DNA from: G963677445 sp963678275
Lineage (GTDB): Bacteria > Bacteroidota > Ignavibacteria > Ignavibacteriales > Melioribacteraceae
Assembly (NCBI GenBank): GCA_963678275.1
Contig: OY782765.1
Location: 3,472,001-3,536,000, forward strand
DNA: 64,000 nt
Reading direction: 5' to 3'
Part shown: one piece after another, positions 1 to 9,291 of the stretch
How the letters are laid out: each line of letters begins with the position of its first letter
Numbering within the stretch: position 1 is the stretch's first letter
Notes under the pieces: model-generated
Seen by the model: the letters and a program-made list of their open reading frames with translations, nothing else
The model's database searches: none
Told to the model about the DNA's origin: nothing
Made by a program: the position numbers and the translations under genes

Positions 1-1821
1 AGTAATCATAGACTGGCAAAGCCAGAAACAATGAACCTGTCCGGTAGCTGAGCGGAGTCGAAGCTACCGCCGCTGGTTTCGATCCGCCGCGGCGGACTTA
101 CCACCGGCTTATGTTGTCTTAAAATCTCCTGACCATCATTCTGATCCTGGTAATCCTGTTTTTTCTGCGTCCATCAGCCAAATCCGCGGGGAATAATGCC
201 TCGGTTAAAAAGGCAATAAGGTTGAAATTTTTGAGAGTTTACCATTGCTACTAAGGTTAAAAGATTAAAGAATAAGGTTCTTATCAACTTTTTCGTGGGA
301 TTTGGTGTTTTGGTGATTTTGTGGCCTTTTTCCCGTCCAAATCAGCGTAATCAAAAAAATCTGCGGGAATAAAACTCCGGATGAATAAGGTTATAAGATT
401 TATTTTTTAGGGGATTATCCCCGGCTACAAAGGAACCCCAATTTGGGAAAACACACAATTTCAAAATTAACCACAACAATTTAAGTAATTACAATCTATC
501 TAAAACTCTTCAAAGATGAGAGAGCGGAATCCCCTCCCCTTAAGATTTTAAGGGGAGGACGGGAGGGGTTTGATCTACCCTGAGATGTCTGTAATCCGGT
601 AAGAAGTCAAAATATTCGTAAAAAAATAACTGGCTTTTTCTCTTAAATATATTCTTGTTGCCCGGAAGGTTAAAAAATCAAAAATCAGGTTTCTTCATTT
701 GCATAAATTCGTAATTCGTCATTCGTCATTTCTTTTGTGGCCTTTTTCCCACCCAAATCTGCGAAATCCGCGTAATCAAAAAAATCTGCGGTCCTCTTTT
801 CAATTATTCATTGTACATTACTAATTGTTAATTGAAATTTTGCCATTTTGCGTAGAATTTGATTCCTTATGGAATAATCATAAACTGCCAGAGCCAGAAA
901 AAAATGAATCCTAAAAAAAATCGTACTCGTTCTCGTAATCGTGATTCGTACTCGTCTTTACCAAAATGCTCAGATTATTCGAGAACGATGACGATTACGA
1001 GTACCGCTTCGCCCCCAGGGGGATGTCCCATGTGTACGATAAAATTTTGCCGTTTTGCGTAGAATTTCACTGCTTACGGAGTAATCGTAATCCCGCCCCC
1101 TCAGGAAAAATGTACAATCCCTTCGCCATCACCCAACCCGGTTTTCACACTCTTACTCTTTCTCTGATTCTTTAACACCGATACCGAAATATAAAGGCAA
1201 TAAGGTTAATTTTGGTGGGGAGAGGAATCCTTTGCTACTAAGGTTAAAAACAAAGAATAAGGTTTCTTTACTTTCCTGGCATTCTTAATTCGTAATTCGT
1301 AATTCGTAATTCTCCTTCGCCATCACCCAACCCAGCCATCATACTCTTACCCGCCGCAGCCGTTTTTTGGCGCAGGAGGGCTTACTCCTACTCTTACTCT
1401 GATTTTTTAATACCGGTACCGAAATATAATCATGTAATCCTCAAATCCTTTAATCATGGTTCAGAGATCATTCCCCGTTATATTCGACAAAATCCTCGAA
1501 AAATAAAAAGGCAATAAGGTTATTTTTTTTGGGGGGGGACTCCTCTGCTACTAAGGTTAAAAAACAAAGAATAAGGTTTCTTTACTTTCCTTTCATTCCT
1601 AATTCCTCATTCCTAATTCTTAATTCCCCTGCCCGCCCTCACCCAACCCGGCCATCATACTCTTACTCTTTCTCTGATTTTTTAATACCGATACCGAAAA
1701 TAATCATGTAATTTGCCTCTTGGAAAGATCGCGTTGGCAGAAACATTAAATACAAATTCGTGGTGTAAGTCATCTAATATTTTATAAATTTGGAGATCGA
1801 ATAACAATTTACCAGGGTAAA
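1..1821. repeat. Intergenic repeat island 1
   Basis: There is no convincing gene in this stretch. In order it holds a CTGGCAAAGCCAG hairpin word (11-25), a long-form CTGAGCGGAGTCGAAG hairpin module (41-109), an AATAAGGTT/CTAAGGTT module (about 209-270), the CTCCCCTTAA hairpin with its flanks (about 370-690), a TGCGTAGAATTTGA word (about 842-875 and 1046-1085), CCCAACCCGG..CTCTTACTC stretches (about 1130, 1325, 1645) and three further AAGGTT blocks (about 1195, 1240, 1510-1580). The same words recur in the same orientation throughout the window. Short open frames here have no signal of their own and are broken between copies. Confidence 0.85.
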
Positions 1822-2418
1822 ATGGTTAGCGATTGTTTTAATATTAAAACCACAGTTAAAAAATCAAAAATATATCTGATAAGTTTTTTTGTTTTTTTAT
1901 TTTACTGGCTTTTTAGTCCCCTGATCATTCCTACAAGCTTAACAGGTCTGCTCAATTTCGCTCTGATAATTTTGTTACTGGTTTTAACCATCGTAGTCAT
2001 TTTTGATTTGGGAATGTCTTTATTCACAAAAAGGAAATTTCGATACGATCCATTTCACAAATTTTATTTATCCTTATTCATTCCCGTTTTTATAATTTTC
2101 ACCGATCCTCTGCCAATGGGATCATATTTAAAATCATTCGATTCGGAACATTGGAAAAATTCGGATACATTTGCCGATACTCCGACTACCAGAAGAATGA
2201 TGCTGGGTAGCCTGACATTTTTTAATCTTAAGGGAAAAACCATGGGTGACGTGGCTGAATTGCTCGGTGCTGATGAAAACTTGTATTTCAAAAAGAAAAA
2301 CAGACTCGCTTATGTAATCGGTCAGGAAGATGGTCTTTTCCAAATTGATTTTCAATGGCTTGTCATTGATTTTGATGACAACAGTCTTTATTCCGGTTAT
2401 TCAATAATGGAAGATTAA
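1822..2418 (+). CDS. Small membrane protein with SmpA-like C-terminal domain, unknown function
   Basis: This is a 198-residue protein of unknown function. Hydrophobic segments at about 18-36, 41-64 and 81-95 predict an inner-membrane anchor. The remaining 100 residues form a soluble domain: a GKTMGDVAELLGADE stretch at about 137-151 is followed by a YVIG turn and a strand ending VIDFDD. That layout (GKT..EV..LLG, then YxxG and a final I.FD strand) is seen in many short hypothetical proteins of Bacteroidota and loosely recalls SmpA/BamE folds. The start is ATG after a weak AGGG. It stands alone on the + strand, tail to tail with the next gene. The coding call is strong and the function unknown. 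Confidence 0.75.
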   Translation: MVSDCFNIKTTVKKSKIYLISFFVFLFYWLFSPLIIPTSLTGLLNFALIILLLVLTIVVIFDLGMSLFTKRKFRYDPFHKFYLSLFIPVFIIFTDPLPMGSYLKSFDSEHWKNSDTFADTPTTRRMMLGSLTFFNLKGKTMGDVAELLGADENLYFKKKNRLAYVIGQEDGLFQIDFQWLVIDFDDNSLYSGYSIMED

Positions 2419-2447
2419 AAAAGGAATAAAAAAGATAATTCCGCGCT

Positions 2448-3587
2448 TTACCTCTTATAAAACAACAGCTCCTCATAAAGCCGGCTGCTTCTTTTTTCAA
2501 TTATCTCGGAAACCACCTTGCGCGCGTTGCTGCCGATCCCTTTAATGGAAGACAATTTATATTTCATCTCCTCCAAAGGCTGATCGACCCTGCCAAGTCC
2601 CCATGAGGCCATCCCGAATGGTGATTGAAATCCTCTCATTCTCTGGAGATAGTCAATATGATCTGTAATAACTATCGCGAGATCATTCAGACTCAACAGG
2701 TTTTTATAAAATTTCGGCGGAATCCTTAGCGGCATATTATAACGCCGGGTAATTTTATAAAAAAGTTCATTCAGTGAAACGTAATATTCCGGATCGGCAT
2801 TCCCCCATTTATCACCACGGTAGAGATTAGCATAATAAGTTAATAATGTTCTGTCATAATCATGAAGGACTTTTAAAAAATGATTCTTTTGTCTTCCATC
2901 CTTTAAGGTCATACCGCCAAAAATAATGAACTCAAGTCCATTATCCCGGGCCGCTTCAACCGCCGATTCGAGCAATTCAGGCGTGTCGGTTACAAAAGGA
3001 ATTACCGGCATAAGGAACATTCCCGTTGATATTCCCGCGTCCCGCAGTTTTTTTATTGTGTCGAACCTCTTTCGCGGGGAAGGCACACCGGGTTCAAAAA
3101 CAGCGGAAATTTTTTCATCAACCGAGGAAAAACTGAAGCATACCAGCGCGCCGTTTTTTCTGTTAATTTCACTGATCAGGTCGATATCTCTTTCGACCAG
3201 GGTCGATTTTGTGAGAATAAAAACCGGCAAATCATATTGCCGCAGCAGCTTTAATACATCCCTCGTAATCATATAATCTTTTTCCGGTGACTGGTATGAA
3301 TCACTTACTCCTCCCCCGAGAACCATAAAACTTTTTTTGAACGGTTTTCTTTTCCTCTTCGGATCAAGCTCACGCGCGAGGATTTCAGCGGCATTAATCT
3401 TCACCTCAACCGATGACCCGAACCTTTCAGGCGCGTAATACTTTTCCGCCCTTCCGTCACAATACGCGCAGTTATGGCTGCATCCCCTGTAAAGATTCAT
3501 CCCGTAATGAGTGATAAACCAGGAGTCTATCCTCTTATGTTTCCTCAGTATCGATTTGGCAATTATTTCGTTACAGTGTTCCGGCAT
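2448..3587 (-). CDS. SPL-family radical SAM protein
   Basis: This is a radical SAM enzyme of the spore photoproduct lyase-like (Rv2578c-type) family. The CX3CX2C cluster motif CSHNCAYC lies near residues 36-43, in the family context NLYRGC. A GGGVSDSYQSPEKD stretch and a TKSTLVERDID stretch follow as expected. The last ~35 residues contain IKGIGSNARKVV, which resembles a helix-hairpin-helix and could bind DNA. The longest frame begins at a TTG at 3611, but ATG at 3587 has GGAG five bases upstream, so I choose 3587 (379 residues). Family members are usually unassigned; no photoproduct lyase activity should be assumed. It is a single gene flanked by a convergent gene and a repeat island. Confidence 0.88.
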   Translation of the reverse strand: MPEHCNEIIAKSILRKHKRIDSWFITHYGMNLYRGCSHNCAYCDGRAEKYYAPERFGSSVEVKINAAEILARELDPKRKRKPFKKSFMVLGGGVSDSYQSPEKDYMITRDVLKLLRQYDLPVFILTKSTLVERDIDLISEINRKNGALVCFSFSSVDEKISAVFEPGVPSPRKRFDTIKKLRDAGISTGMFLMPVIPFVTDTPELLESAVEAARDNGLEFIIFGGMTLKDGRQKNHFLKVLHDYDRTLLTYYANLYRGDKWGNADPEYYVSLNELFYKITRRYNMPLRIPPKFYKNLLSLNDLAIVITDHIDYLQRMRGFQSPFGMASWGLGRVDQPLEEMKYKLSSIKGIGSNARKVVSEIIEKRSSRLYEELLFYKR

Positions 3588-5466
3588 TTTCTCCAGGTGT
3601 AAAAAATTCAACTAAGATGTTCAGATAATTTAATGAAAAATTTTTTGAATAATCATGATATGTTTTGCTGAATCTCCTCAGCAATAAGTAATTCAGGGGG
3701 GCAATTACGACTTCGGGGACAAAAAATCGTACTCATAAACCGGCGGCGCCAAAATTGGATAGTCAGTTAATTGACAATTGATAATTAAAAGATGACCCGG
3801 TTTTTTATTTTATTAAAACATTCTGACCATCATTCTGATCCTGGTAATCCTGTTTTTTCAGCGAAAATCAGTGAAATCCGCGGGAAATAATGCCCCGGTA
3901 AAAGGCAATAAGGTTGAAATTTTTGAGGGTCTGCCATTGCTACTAAGGTTAAAAGATTAAAGAATAAGGTTCTTATCAACTTTTTCGTGGGATTTGGTGT
4001 TTTGGTGATTTTGTGGCCTTTTTCTCGTCCAAATCAGCGTAATCAAAAAAATCTGCGGGAATAAAACTCCGGATGAATAAGGTTATAAGATTTATTTTTT
4101 AGGGGATTATCCCCGGCTACAAAGGAACCCCAATTTGGGAAAACACACAATTTCAAAATTAACAGCAACAATTTAAGTAATTACAATCTATCTAAAACTC
4201 TTCAAAGATTAGAGATCGGAATCCCCTCCCCTTAAGATTTTAAGGGGAGGACGGGAGGGGTTTGATCTACCTTGAGATGTTTATAATCCGATAAGAAGTC
4301 AAAATATTCGTAAAAAAAATATCTGGCTTTTTCTCTCAAATATATTCTTGTTGCCTGGAAGGTTAAAAAATCAAAAATAAGGTTTTTCTCTGCGTGAGAA
4401 GAATCGATTTCGATTTGCATTTCAAGGGCAGTTGCTCCTCCTCTAAATCCTCCAAATCTTTGCAATCCTGTTCTGATATTTTCCACGATTATCAGTGAAA
4501 TCCGCGGGAAATATAAAGGCAATAAGGTCAAAAAGTTGTGGAGGAATTCCCTGGCTACTAAGGACCCTCGATTTGGTAAAATCCCAAATTTCAAATTTGA
4601 CAGCAACAATATAGCAGGGGTGATAACTTCACGAAAAAATTCAATGTTTCGAAAGCGGGATCCCCTCCCCTTAAGATTTTAAGGGGAGGACGGGAGGGGT
4701 TTGATCTACCTTGTGATGTCTGTAATCCGGTAAGAAGTCAAAATATTCGTAAAAAAATAACTGGCTTTTTCTCTTAAATATATTCTTGTTGCCTGGAAGG
4801 TTAAAAGATTAAAGAATAAGGTTCTTTTTGTTTCTTTTCAGCGAAGAATTTTTGAGCTCCTGGAATATTTATCAATTGTCTTTTTAATTGTTAATTGAAA
4901 TTTTGCCCTTTTGCGTAAAGTTTAAATGTTAATGGAATAAATTTTCCCCAGTCAGAGCCTGAGGAAAACGCCACAAAGGGGAAGAGATTTATTTTGTAAG
5001 TAATCAAACTCTGCAAAAAATAGATAAATTATTTAAATATTTCGAGGCATATTACAAACTCACCCTTGCCAGAGGCATCCCTCTGGGAAAATCCCTCTCT
5101 TGGGAAGCTGAAAGCGCCCGCCTGCGGCGGGTGAGAGGGACTTTAAGACTCCCCCTCTTTTTTCAAGTCCGGGGGGTGAGTTGTTTTTCCAATCTGGAAT
5201 ATTTAAATAGTTTTATTCTTGCTCTGCGAATTTTTGGCTTTAGTATCTCGGCCTGATTATTGGCAACATGTTATAAGCGGATTTTTTGACAAATTTTGCT
5301 CTCCGGATTATGCTCAACATGTTGGCGTTAGTGTGGTGATAAGAGTATAAACTGTCAAAGAACGATACAACGCACCTGCCCGGTGGCTGAGCGGAGTCGA
5401 AGCCACCGGCTGATATTTGTAAAAAGTTTCACCATCTTGCGGGGAGCCAGATTACTTGCGGGATCA
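3588..5466. repeat. Intergenic repeat island 2
   Basis: This spacer is nearly all repeat. About 3830-4390 is a close copy of 130-690, carrying an AATAAGGTT block, the AATTTGGGAAAACACACAAT block and the CTCCCCTTAA hairpin (4223-4250). A second shortened copy follows with its hairpin at 4662-4689. After a TTGCGTAAAG word near 4905, the stretch 5030-5190 holds inverted CTCACCC/GGGTGAG and CCCTCTC/GAGAGGG words that recur inverted near 35795-35885. A short-form CTGAGCGGAGTCGAAG hairpin module lies at 5380-5411. Open frames here, including a 125-codon one on the minus strand, are repeat-derived. Confidence 0.85.
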
Positions 5467-6276
5467 TCATTCAAAATTCTTTATATCCTCAATAATATCA
5501 TCCACCTCAGCAGGTGAAAGTTTCAAACTTCCACAATTTATCCCGTTGTTTTCCAGATGCCCGATATACCCGATATCAGAAACAATTATCTCCCAGCCGG
5601 GCCAGGTCCCGGTCAGCTTCTCCCTGAGGAGAGGAATGCTCTCATTCAATATTATTCTCTTTTCAGGCAGATTGATAACAATAACGCAAAGAAAATCTGA
5701 CTCAGATTCATGCAGCATTTCACCCGGTTTTCTGCTTTGCAAAAAGGGAATCAGCCCTGGTCCGTTTAAAATAAACTGGTCAGGGCCTGATTCGAAGTAA
5801 AATATTTGTTTATTATCTGATTCGTCGGTCAAAAGAACAGCGAGGTTGGAATAATCAGGGTCCGACTTCGCCAGTTTTTCGACAGGCTTTATCTTAAGGT
5901 CGCCCTCAGAATGTTTTTTACTGTAATCCTGGTCGGCCGCATCTTCTAAAACTCCGCAGTAATTTTCCGCGAAAGTCAGTTCCCACCCGGGCCATAAACC
6001 TTCGAGCAGCTTAAAATATTCCCTTCTCGCTGTTGTCTGGTTCAAATAAGCTGACTCATGAAATACCAGCTTTTTTTTATCCGTATCAATAACAGCGAAT
6101 CCTTCAAGCCAGGGGAAAAGGGTCAGGTCCTCCACAACTTCATTATCTTTAACAATATCCAAAAAATCAGCGGGTCCGGCTAATAGCTGGCAGGCAATTT
6201 GTCCGCCCCCCCATTGTGAGAAATATATTGTGGTTTTATCACCCTGCTTCAGAATGTAATTGGCTCGCTGGCTCAT
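5467..6276 (-). CDS. Two-repeat protein of unknown function
   Basis: This soluble acidic protein of 269 residues has no recognised catalytic motif. It is an internal duplication: one half holds QWGGGQIACQLL then FPWLEGFAVIDTDKKKLVFHES and LWPGWEL, and the other holds a matching FILNGPGLIPFL, a VINLPEKRIILNES strand and TWPGWEI. The longest frame starts ten codons earlier, but the ATG at 6276 follows GGGAG at good spacing and gives MSQRANYIL, a start I associate with hypothetical proteins of other phyla; this one is therefore placed at 6276. There is no signal peptide or membrane segment, so it should be cytoplasmic. It is monocistronic between two repeat islands. Confidence 0.7.
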   Translation of the reverse strand: MSQRANYILKQGDKTTIYFSQWGGGQIACQLLAGPADFLDIVKDNEVVEDLTLFPWLEGFAVIDTDKKKLVFHESAYLNQTTARREYFKLLEGLWPGWELTFAENYCGVLEDAADQDYSKKHSEGDLKIKPVEKLAKSDPDYSNLAVLLTDESDNKQIFYFESGPDQFILNGPGLIPFLQSRKPGEMLHESESDFLCVIVINLPEKRIILNESIPLLREKLTGTWPGWEIIVSDIGYIGHLENNGINCGSLKLSPAEVDDIIEDIKNFE

Positions 6277-6932
6277 GAAATATCTCCCGGAAAGATTTAT
6301 CAACAATAAGCTATAAATATAAACCGACAGAATTAAAATAGAAACATATAAAATGAAGAATCAATCTTTTTTGAGGAATCGAGCAACCAATAAACTCAGA
6401 ACTCCTGACACCCATCAAACTATTTTGTCGTGATTTCATATACCAGAATTCAATTCAACGAAATATTTGCGATTTAATCCCCTCACTTAAGGCGCCGAAT
6501 ATAATTCAGAGGGTGTTATATGGTGTACCTGACGGCACACTTGTTTGTTTCTTATTTTGTTTCTACCAATATTTTGCCCCTGACAGGGCAATATTATACA
6601 GCAATTTTATTTTATGTCCCGTTAGGGACAGCATATTGGTAAAATAGTGAAAAGCAAAATATTCGGTGTGCCGTCAGGTACACCATATTTATCTGCGAGA
6701 GTACAATAAATATATTTATAACAGTCCGCGAATCAATAAGTTATCCGATAATATTTCGGGATGCGCGTCAACATTACGACATTTTTTTAAGAATAGATTT
6801 CAATAAGTCGTTGTTTTTATTACCAGGAGTCAGGAGTTCTGAAACTATTTCACTCAATGGCGATCTTTATACCGGTTTTGTTCCCACTAAAAAGAGCCTT
6901 CCTGAGGCAGGCACACAGAACTATTCCATGAA
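6277..6932. repeat. Intergenic island with complete MITE-like element
   Basis: After a short unique stretch, about 6480-6845 forms a unit that recurs inverted at about 58820-59190. At its core is the 167-bp palindromic element annotated separately (6520-6686). Flanking words are TATAATTCAGAGGGTG on the left and AATCAATAAGTTATCC plus AAGAATAGATTTCAATAAG on the right. A short frame at 6811-7020 is part of this repeat and of the opposite gene, and I do not call it. Confidence 0.75.
6520..6686. repeat. MITE-like palindromic element, copy 1
   Basis: The terminal inverted repeats are ATGGTGTACCTGACGGCACAC-type, about 21 bp at each end. Nested inside are ACCAATATTTTGCCCC on the left and GGACAGCATATTGGT on the right, plus small CCCGTTAGGGAC and CCCTGACAGGGC dyads. 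There is no open frame. Other copies lie at 36179-36351, 44689-44745 (truncated), 56350-56519 and 58983-59148 (inverted, degenerate). Confidence 0.8.
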
Positions 6933-8009
6933 TCACCTGATATCCGGATTACCTTTCTTACTTCTGATATATTCCAGATCAGCCGCGTCAATCAGATTAT
7001 CATATTTATTCTTAATATGATCGGGAGCGATCTTCATTGCCACCCAGAGGTAATTGGCGGCATGGCTTTTACCGGCAGACTTATAAGCCAGGTAGGTCTG
7101 CGCGTAACCGTCGGCTATATTAATTATGTCATTATTCGTAAGTTTATCAGTGGTTCCTTCAAGCGGAGGAATAATCAGTTTGGTATTTGGTTTCAGGAAA
7201 TCAGGGTTACCAATAATTTCTGAATTCACACCGTAAATATGAGGCCAGAGTTTACGCGAATTATAAAAATTGCCCGCGATATTCCATAACTTGTCACCCG
7301 GAGCGACAGTATGCGTTCCGCCCGGCGTAAGGAAAGGGGATGAGCTCACCTCAGTATCCGGTTCTTTTAATACTTCCTCCTTTTCGGTTTCTACTGTTTT
7401 TTCAGCAACAGCTTTAGCCGGGTTCAGATTATCCGTTTTTGTTTCCATCTTTTTTTCAACCGCTGTAACCGGGTTCGCGCTGTTTTCAGCCGCGAAAGAA
7501 TCACCGCTTTTTTCATCATCACCAAAAGGATAAAACAAAAGGACCGCGACTACCAGTATCATAATAAATACAGGGAATACCCAGACATTTTTCCCGGAAC
7601 GTTGCTCCGCCTTCTCCTCGGCAGGCAGGGAGTTTTCACTTACCTTTTCTGTATCGATAAGAGAGGGGGCAACATCAGATTTTAAATTATCTTCAGCGGG
7701 GCGGGCGCTCAAATGAGCATATTTTTTATTAATAAAGTTCCTGAATTGAAGCTCGGGCCTGAACAAAACACTGTGATGCCCCGGAACTAAAATCTGTTCA
7801 CCGGTTTGCGGGTTTCTCCTGGTTCTTTCCTCATTCCATTTCAGCCTGAATCTTCCCAGCCCGCCCAGGGTTACCGATTTATCATTTTTCAGGTACTCTT
7901 TTACAATGCCCGCGGTTTCTATCAGAAGCTGCTTTATTAATTCAGGCGGCTCACTGGTCATTTCAGCTATCTCATAAACAAGCTCATTGAAGGTAAGTTT
8001 CTTATTCAT
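6933..8009 (-). CDS. HU-domain / transmembrane / LysM fusion protein
   Basis: The protein has 358 residues. Residues 1-95 are a canonical HU/IHF-type DNA-binding domain with the arm signature RRNPQTGE at 64-71 and a GRFRL strand. An acidic linker leads to one hydrophobic segment at about 142-161 (VFPVFIMILVVAVLLFY), then a low-complexity Lys/Glu/Thr linker. A LysM domain follows at about 232-283 (HTVAPGDKLWNIAGNFY, then NPDFLKPNTKLIIPP), with a helical tail. The expected topology is a cytoplasmic DNA-binding head and a periplasmic peptidoglycan-binding end. The start overlaps the stop of the upstream HU gene (ATGAATAA), so translation should be coupled. A chromosome-to-wall link is inference; related HU fusions to SPOR or LysM domains are known in Bacteroidota. 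Confidence 0.9.
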   Translation of the reverse strand: MNKKLTFNELVYEIAEMTSEPPELIKQLLIETAGIVKEYLKNDKSVTLGGLGRFRLKWNEERTRRNPQTGEQILVPGHHSVLFRPELQFRNFINKKYAHLSARPAEDNLKSDVAPSLIDTEKVSENSLPAEEKAEQRSGKNVWVFPVFIMILVVAVLLFYPFGDDEKSGDSFAAENSANPVTAVEKKMETKTDNLNPAKAVAEKTVETEKEEVLKEPDTEVSSSPFLTPGGTHTVAPGDKLWNIAGNFYNSRKLWPHIYGVNSEIIGNPDFLKPNTKLIIPPLEGTTDKLTNNDIINIADGYAQTYLAYKSAGKSHAANYLWVAMKIAPDHIKNKYDNLIDAADLEYIRSKKGNPDIR

Positions 8010-8298
8010 CTTCTTCCCTCCTTACCGATTTCACTTCTCTTTTAAGTCCGGCAGCCGGAGAAAACCTTAAATTTTTCTTTGGAGGGAGTATGATCTTTTC
8101 TTTGGTTTGAGGATTTCTCGAATTCTTTTCTCCTGATTCTTTAACTCTGAATGTGCCCAGCTCCGGAATAAATATGTCAGAATCCTTTTCAAGTATGTTT
8201 TTAATCGCTTCTGTTATTCCCTTGAACAGGGTTCTGACCTGCGTTTGAGGTTTTCCAAGCCTTCCGGCAAGTTCTTTTATAAATTTGGCATGCGTCAT
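8002..8298 (-). CDS. HU-family DNA-binding protein
   Basis: This is a small basic nucleoid-associated protein of about 98 residues in the HU/IHF fold: an N-terminal helical pair beginning THAKFIKELAGRLG, a central PELGTFRVKE strand and the DNA-binding arm containing SRNPQTKEKI. The frame is open nine codons further upstream, but the ATG at 8298 is preceded by AAGGGGAG at ideal spacing, so I choose it. Compared with ordinary HU the C-terminus is slightly longer and ends in a charged RREEDE tail. It is the first gene of a two-gene operon; its last bases overlap the start of the HU-LysM gene, which suggests the two are made together and may act on the same DNA. Confidence 0.9.
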   Translation of the reverse strand: MTHAKFIKELAGRLGKPQTQVRTLFKGITEAIKNILEKDSDIFIPELGTFRVKESGEKNSRNPQTKEKIILPPKKNLRFSPAAGLKREVKSVRREEDE

Positions 8299-8440
8299 AT
8301 TATCTCCCCTTCCGCTAATAACCATTCACAGGTCAAAAGGGTAATATTGAAATGTTTTGCAGACTGACAACTAATTGAAAATCTGAAATAATATCTTTGC
8401 GGTAAAATGGCATAGCAAAAGCTTTATATAAATAAAAGCA

Positions 8441-8487
8441 GACTAAATTTCCCTTTGTTCAGGGAAGTAAAAGGTACTCATTTAGTC
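8441..8487 (-). terminator. Hairpin, likely terminator of the methyltransferase gene
   Basis: The outer stem GACTAAAT/ATTTAGTC encloses an inner hairpin TTCCCT-TTGTTC-AGGGAA. On the minus strand it is followed by CTGCTTTTATTTATA. It lies about 65 bases past the methyltransferase stop and upstream of the HU operon, so it could terminate the first and lie near the promoter of the second. Confidence 0.5.
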
Positions 8488-8550
8488 TCCAATATTTTAA
8501 TATGCTAAATATTCCTCGAAAAATCAACCTCATTTACTCAGAAACCTGCA

Positions 8551-9291
8551 TCAATGCTGCTTACCCGGTTTTTCAGCTACCAGAAAAACTCTCTCTCCGG
8601 GGGGATGAGTCGGATCGGGAAGAATCTCCTTAACCCTGAACCCGGTATCCTCGCATAATTTTCTGATCCCCTCTTCATCATAGGCTTTGCCTGTCCAGGT
8701 CGGATCGTTTTTGGACGAATTTCTGAACCATGATAATGGCCTGGAATGATAAAGTTTTCTGATAATTTTCCTGGCAAAACTAACTTCACACTTAAAATGA
8801 ATATAAATAATACCGCCATCTTTCAGCGCTCTGTACATATCCCTGAAATTTCCCGCCGCTATTTCATAAGTCGGGAGATGCTGGAAAACTTCATAAGATA
8901 AAACTATATCCACAGATTTATCCTCTATTCCATTCGCGAGAATTCCATCTGTTTCAATAAATGAAATGTTGGGATAATCATCTTCGGGATGGTTCATTAT
9001 AGCAAGATTAATCATTTCGCCTGAAACATCAGTTGCCAGCACCTTTTGAAATTTTTTCGAAAGAGCGCCGCTCATTCTGCCCGCGCCGCAGCCCATTTCG
9101 AGAAGTGTCATTTTTCCAAAATCATATTCATTCTTTCTGTTTAGAAGCTCCAGCAAAATATCTGTAAGCTCTTTCCCTCTTGAAAAAAATTTTCTTATAT
9201 CAGAACTGTATTCCGAAGTTTCAATATAATGGATCGCGTCTTCGAGCGCCCTTTTATTCCAAATATTCTTCATATTATAATTTTCAGACAA
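8551..9291 (-). CDS. Class I SAM-dependent methyltransferase
   Basis: This is a 246-residue methyltransferase of the Methyltransf_11/25 type. Motif I is LLEMGCGAGRMSGALSK at about 83-99, followed by an acidic strand end ATDVSGEMI, a DGILANGIEDKSVDIVLSYE post-motif stretch and the FQHLPTYE segment seen in SmtA/UbiE-like enzymes. The substrate cannot be read from the sequence. Two starts are possible: TTG at 9291, with AGG four bases upstream, and ATG at 9273 without a visible ribosome-binding site. It is a single gene upstream of, and in the same direction as, the HU pair, separated from it by a hairpin. Confidence 0.82.
   Translation of the reverse strand: MSENYNMKNIWNKRALEDAIHYIETSEYSSDIRKFFSRGKELTDILLELLNRKNEYDFGKMTLLEMGCGAGRMSGALSKKFQKVLATDVSGEMINLAIMNHPEDDYPNISFIETDGILANGIEDKSVDIVLSYEVFQHLPTYEIAAGNFRDMYRALKDGGIIYIHFKCEVSFARKIIRKLYHSRPLSWFRNSSKNDPTWTGKAYDEEGIRKLCEDTGFRVKEILPDPTHPPGERVFLVAEKPGKQH

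Noticed and set aside
41..109. Resemblance of the CTGAGCGGAGTCGAAG module to a tRNA (GTGGCTGAGCGG and GGTTTCGATCC parts)
   Set aside because: No acceptor stem, anticodon arm or CCA can be built, and spacing is wrong; the hairpin explains the pairing better.
4232..4609. Minus-strand frames sharing EYFDFSSDYRHLKADQ at 4232-4609, 28562-28807 and 30249-30542
   Set aside because: They are read from the CTCCCCTTAA repeat flanks. Copies differ by one base in an A-run (7 or 8 A), which breaks the frame, and no ribosome-binding sites are present.
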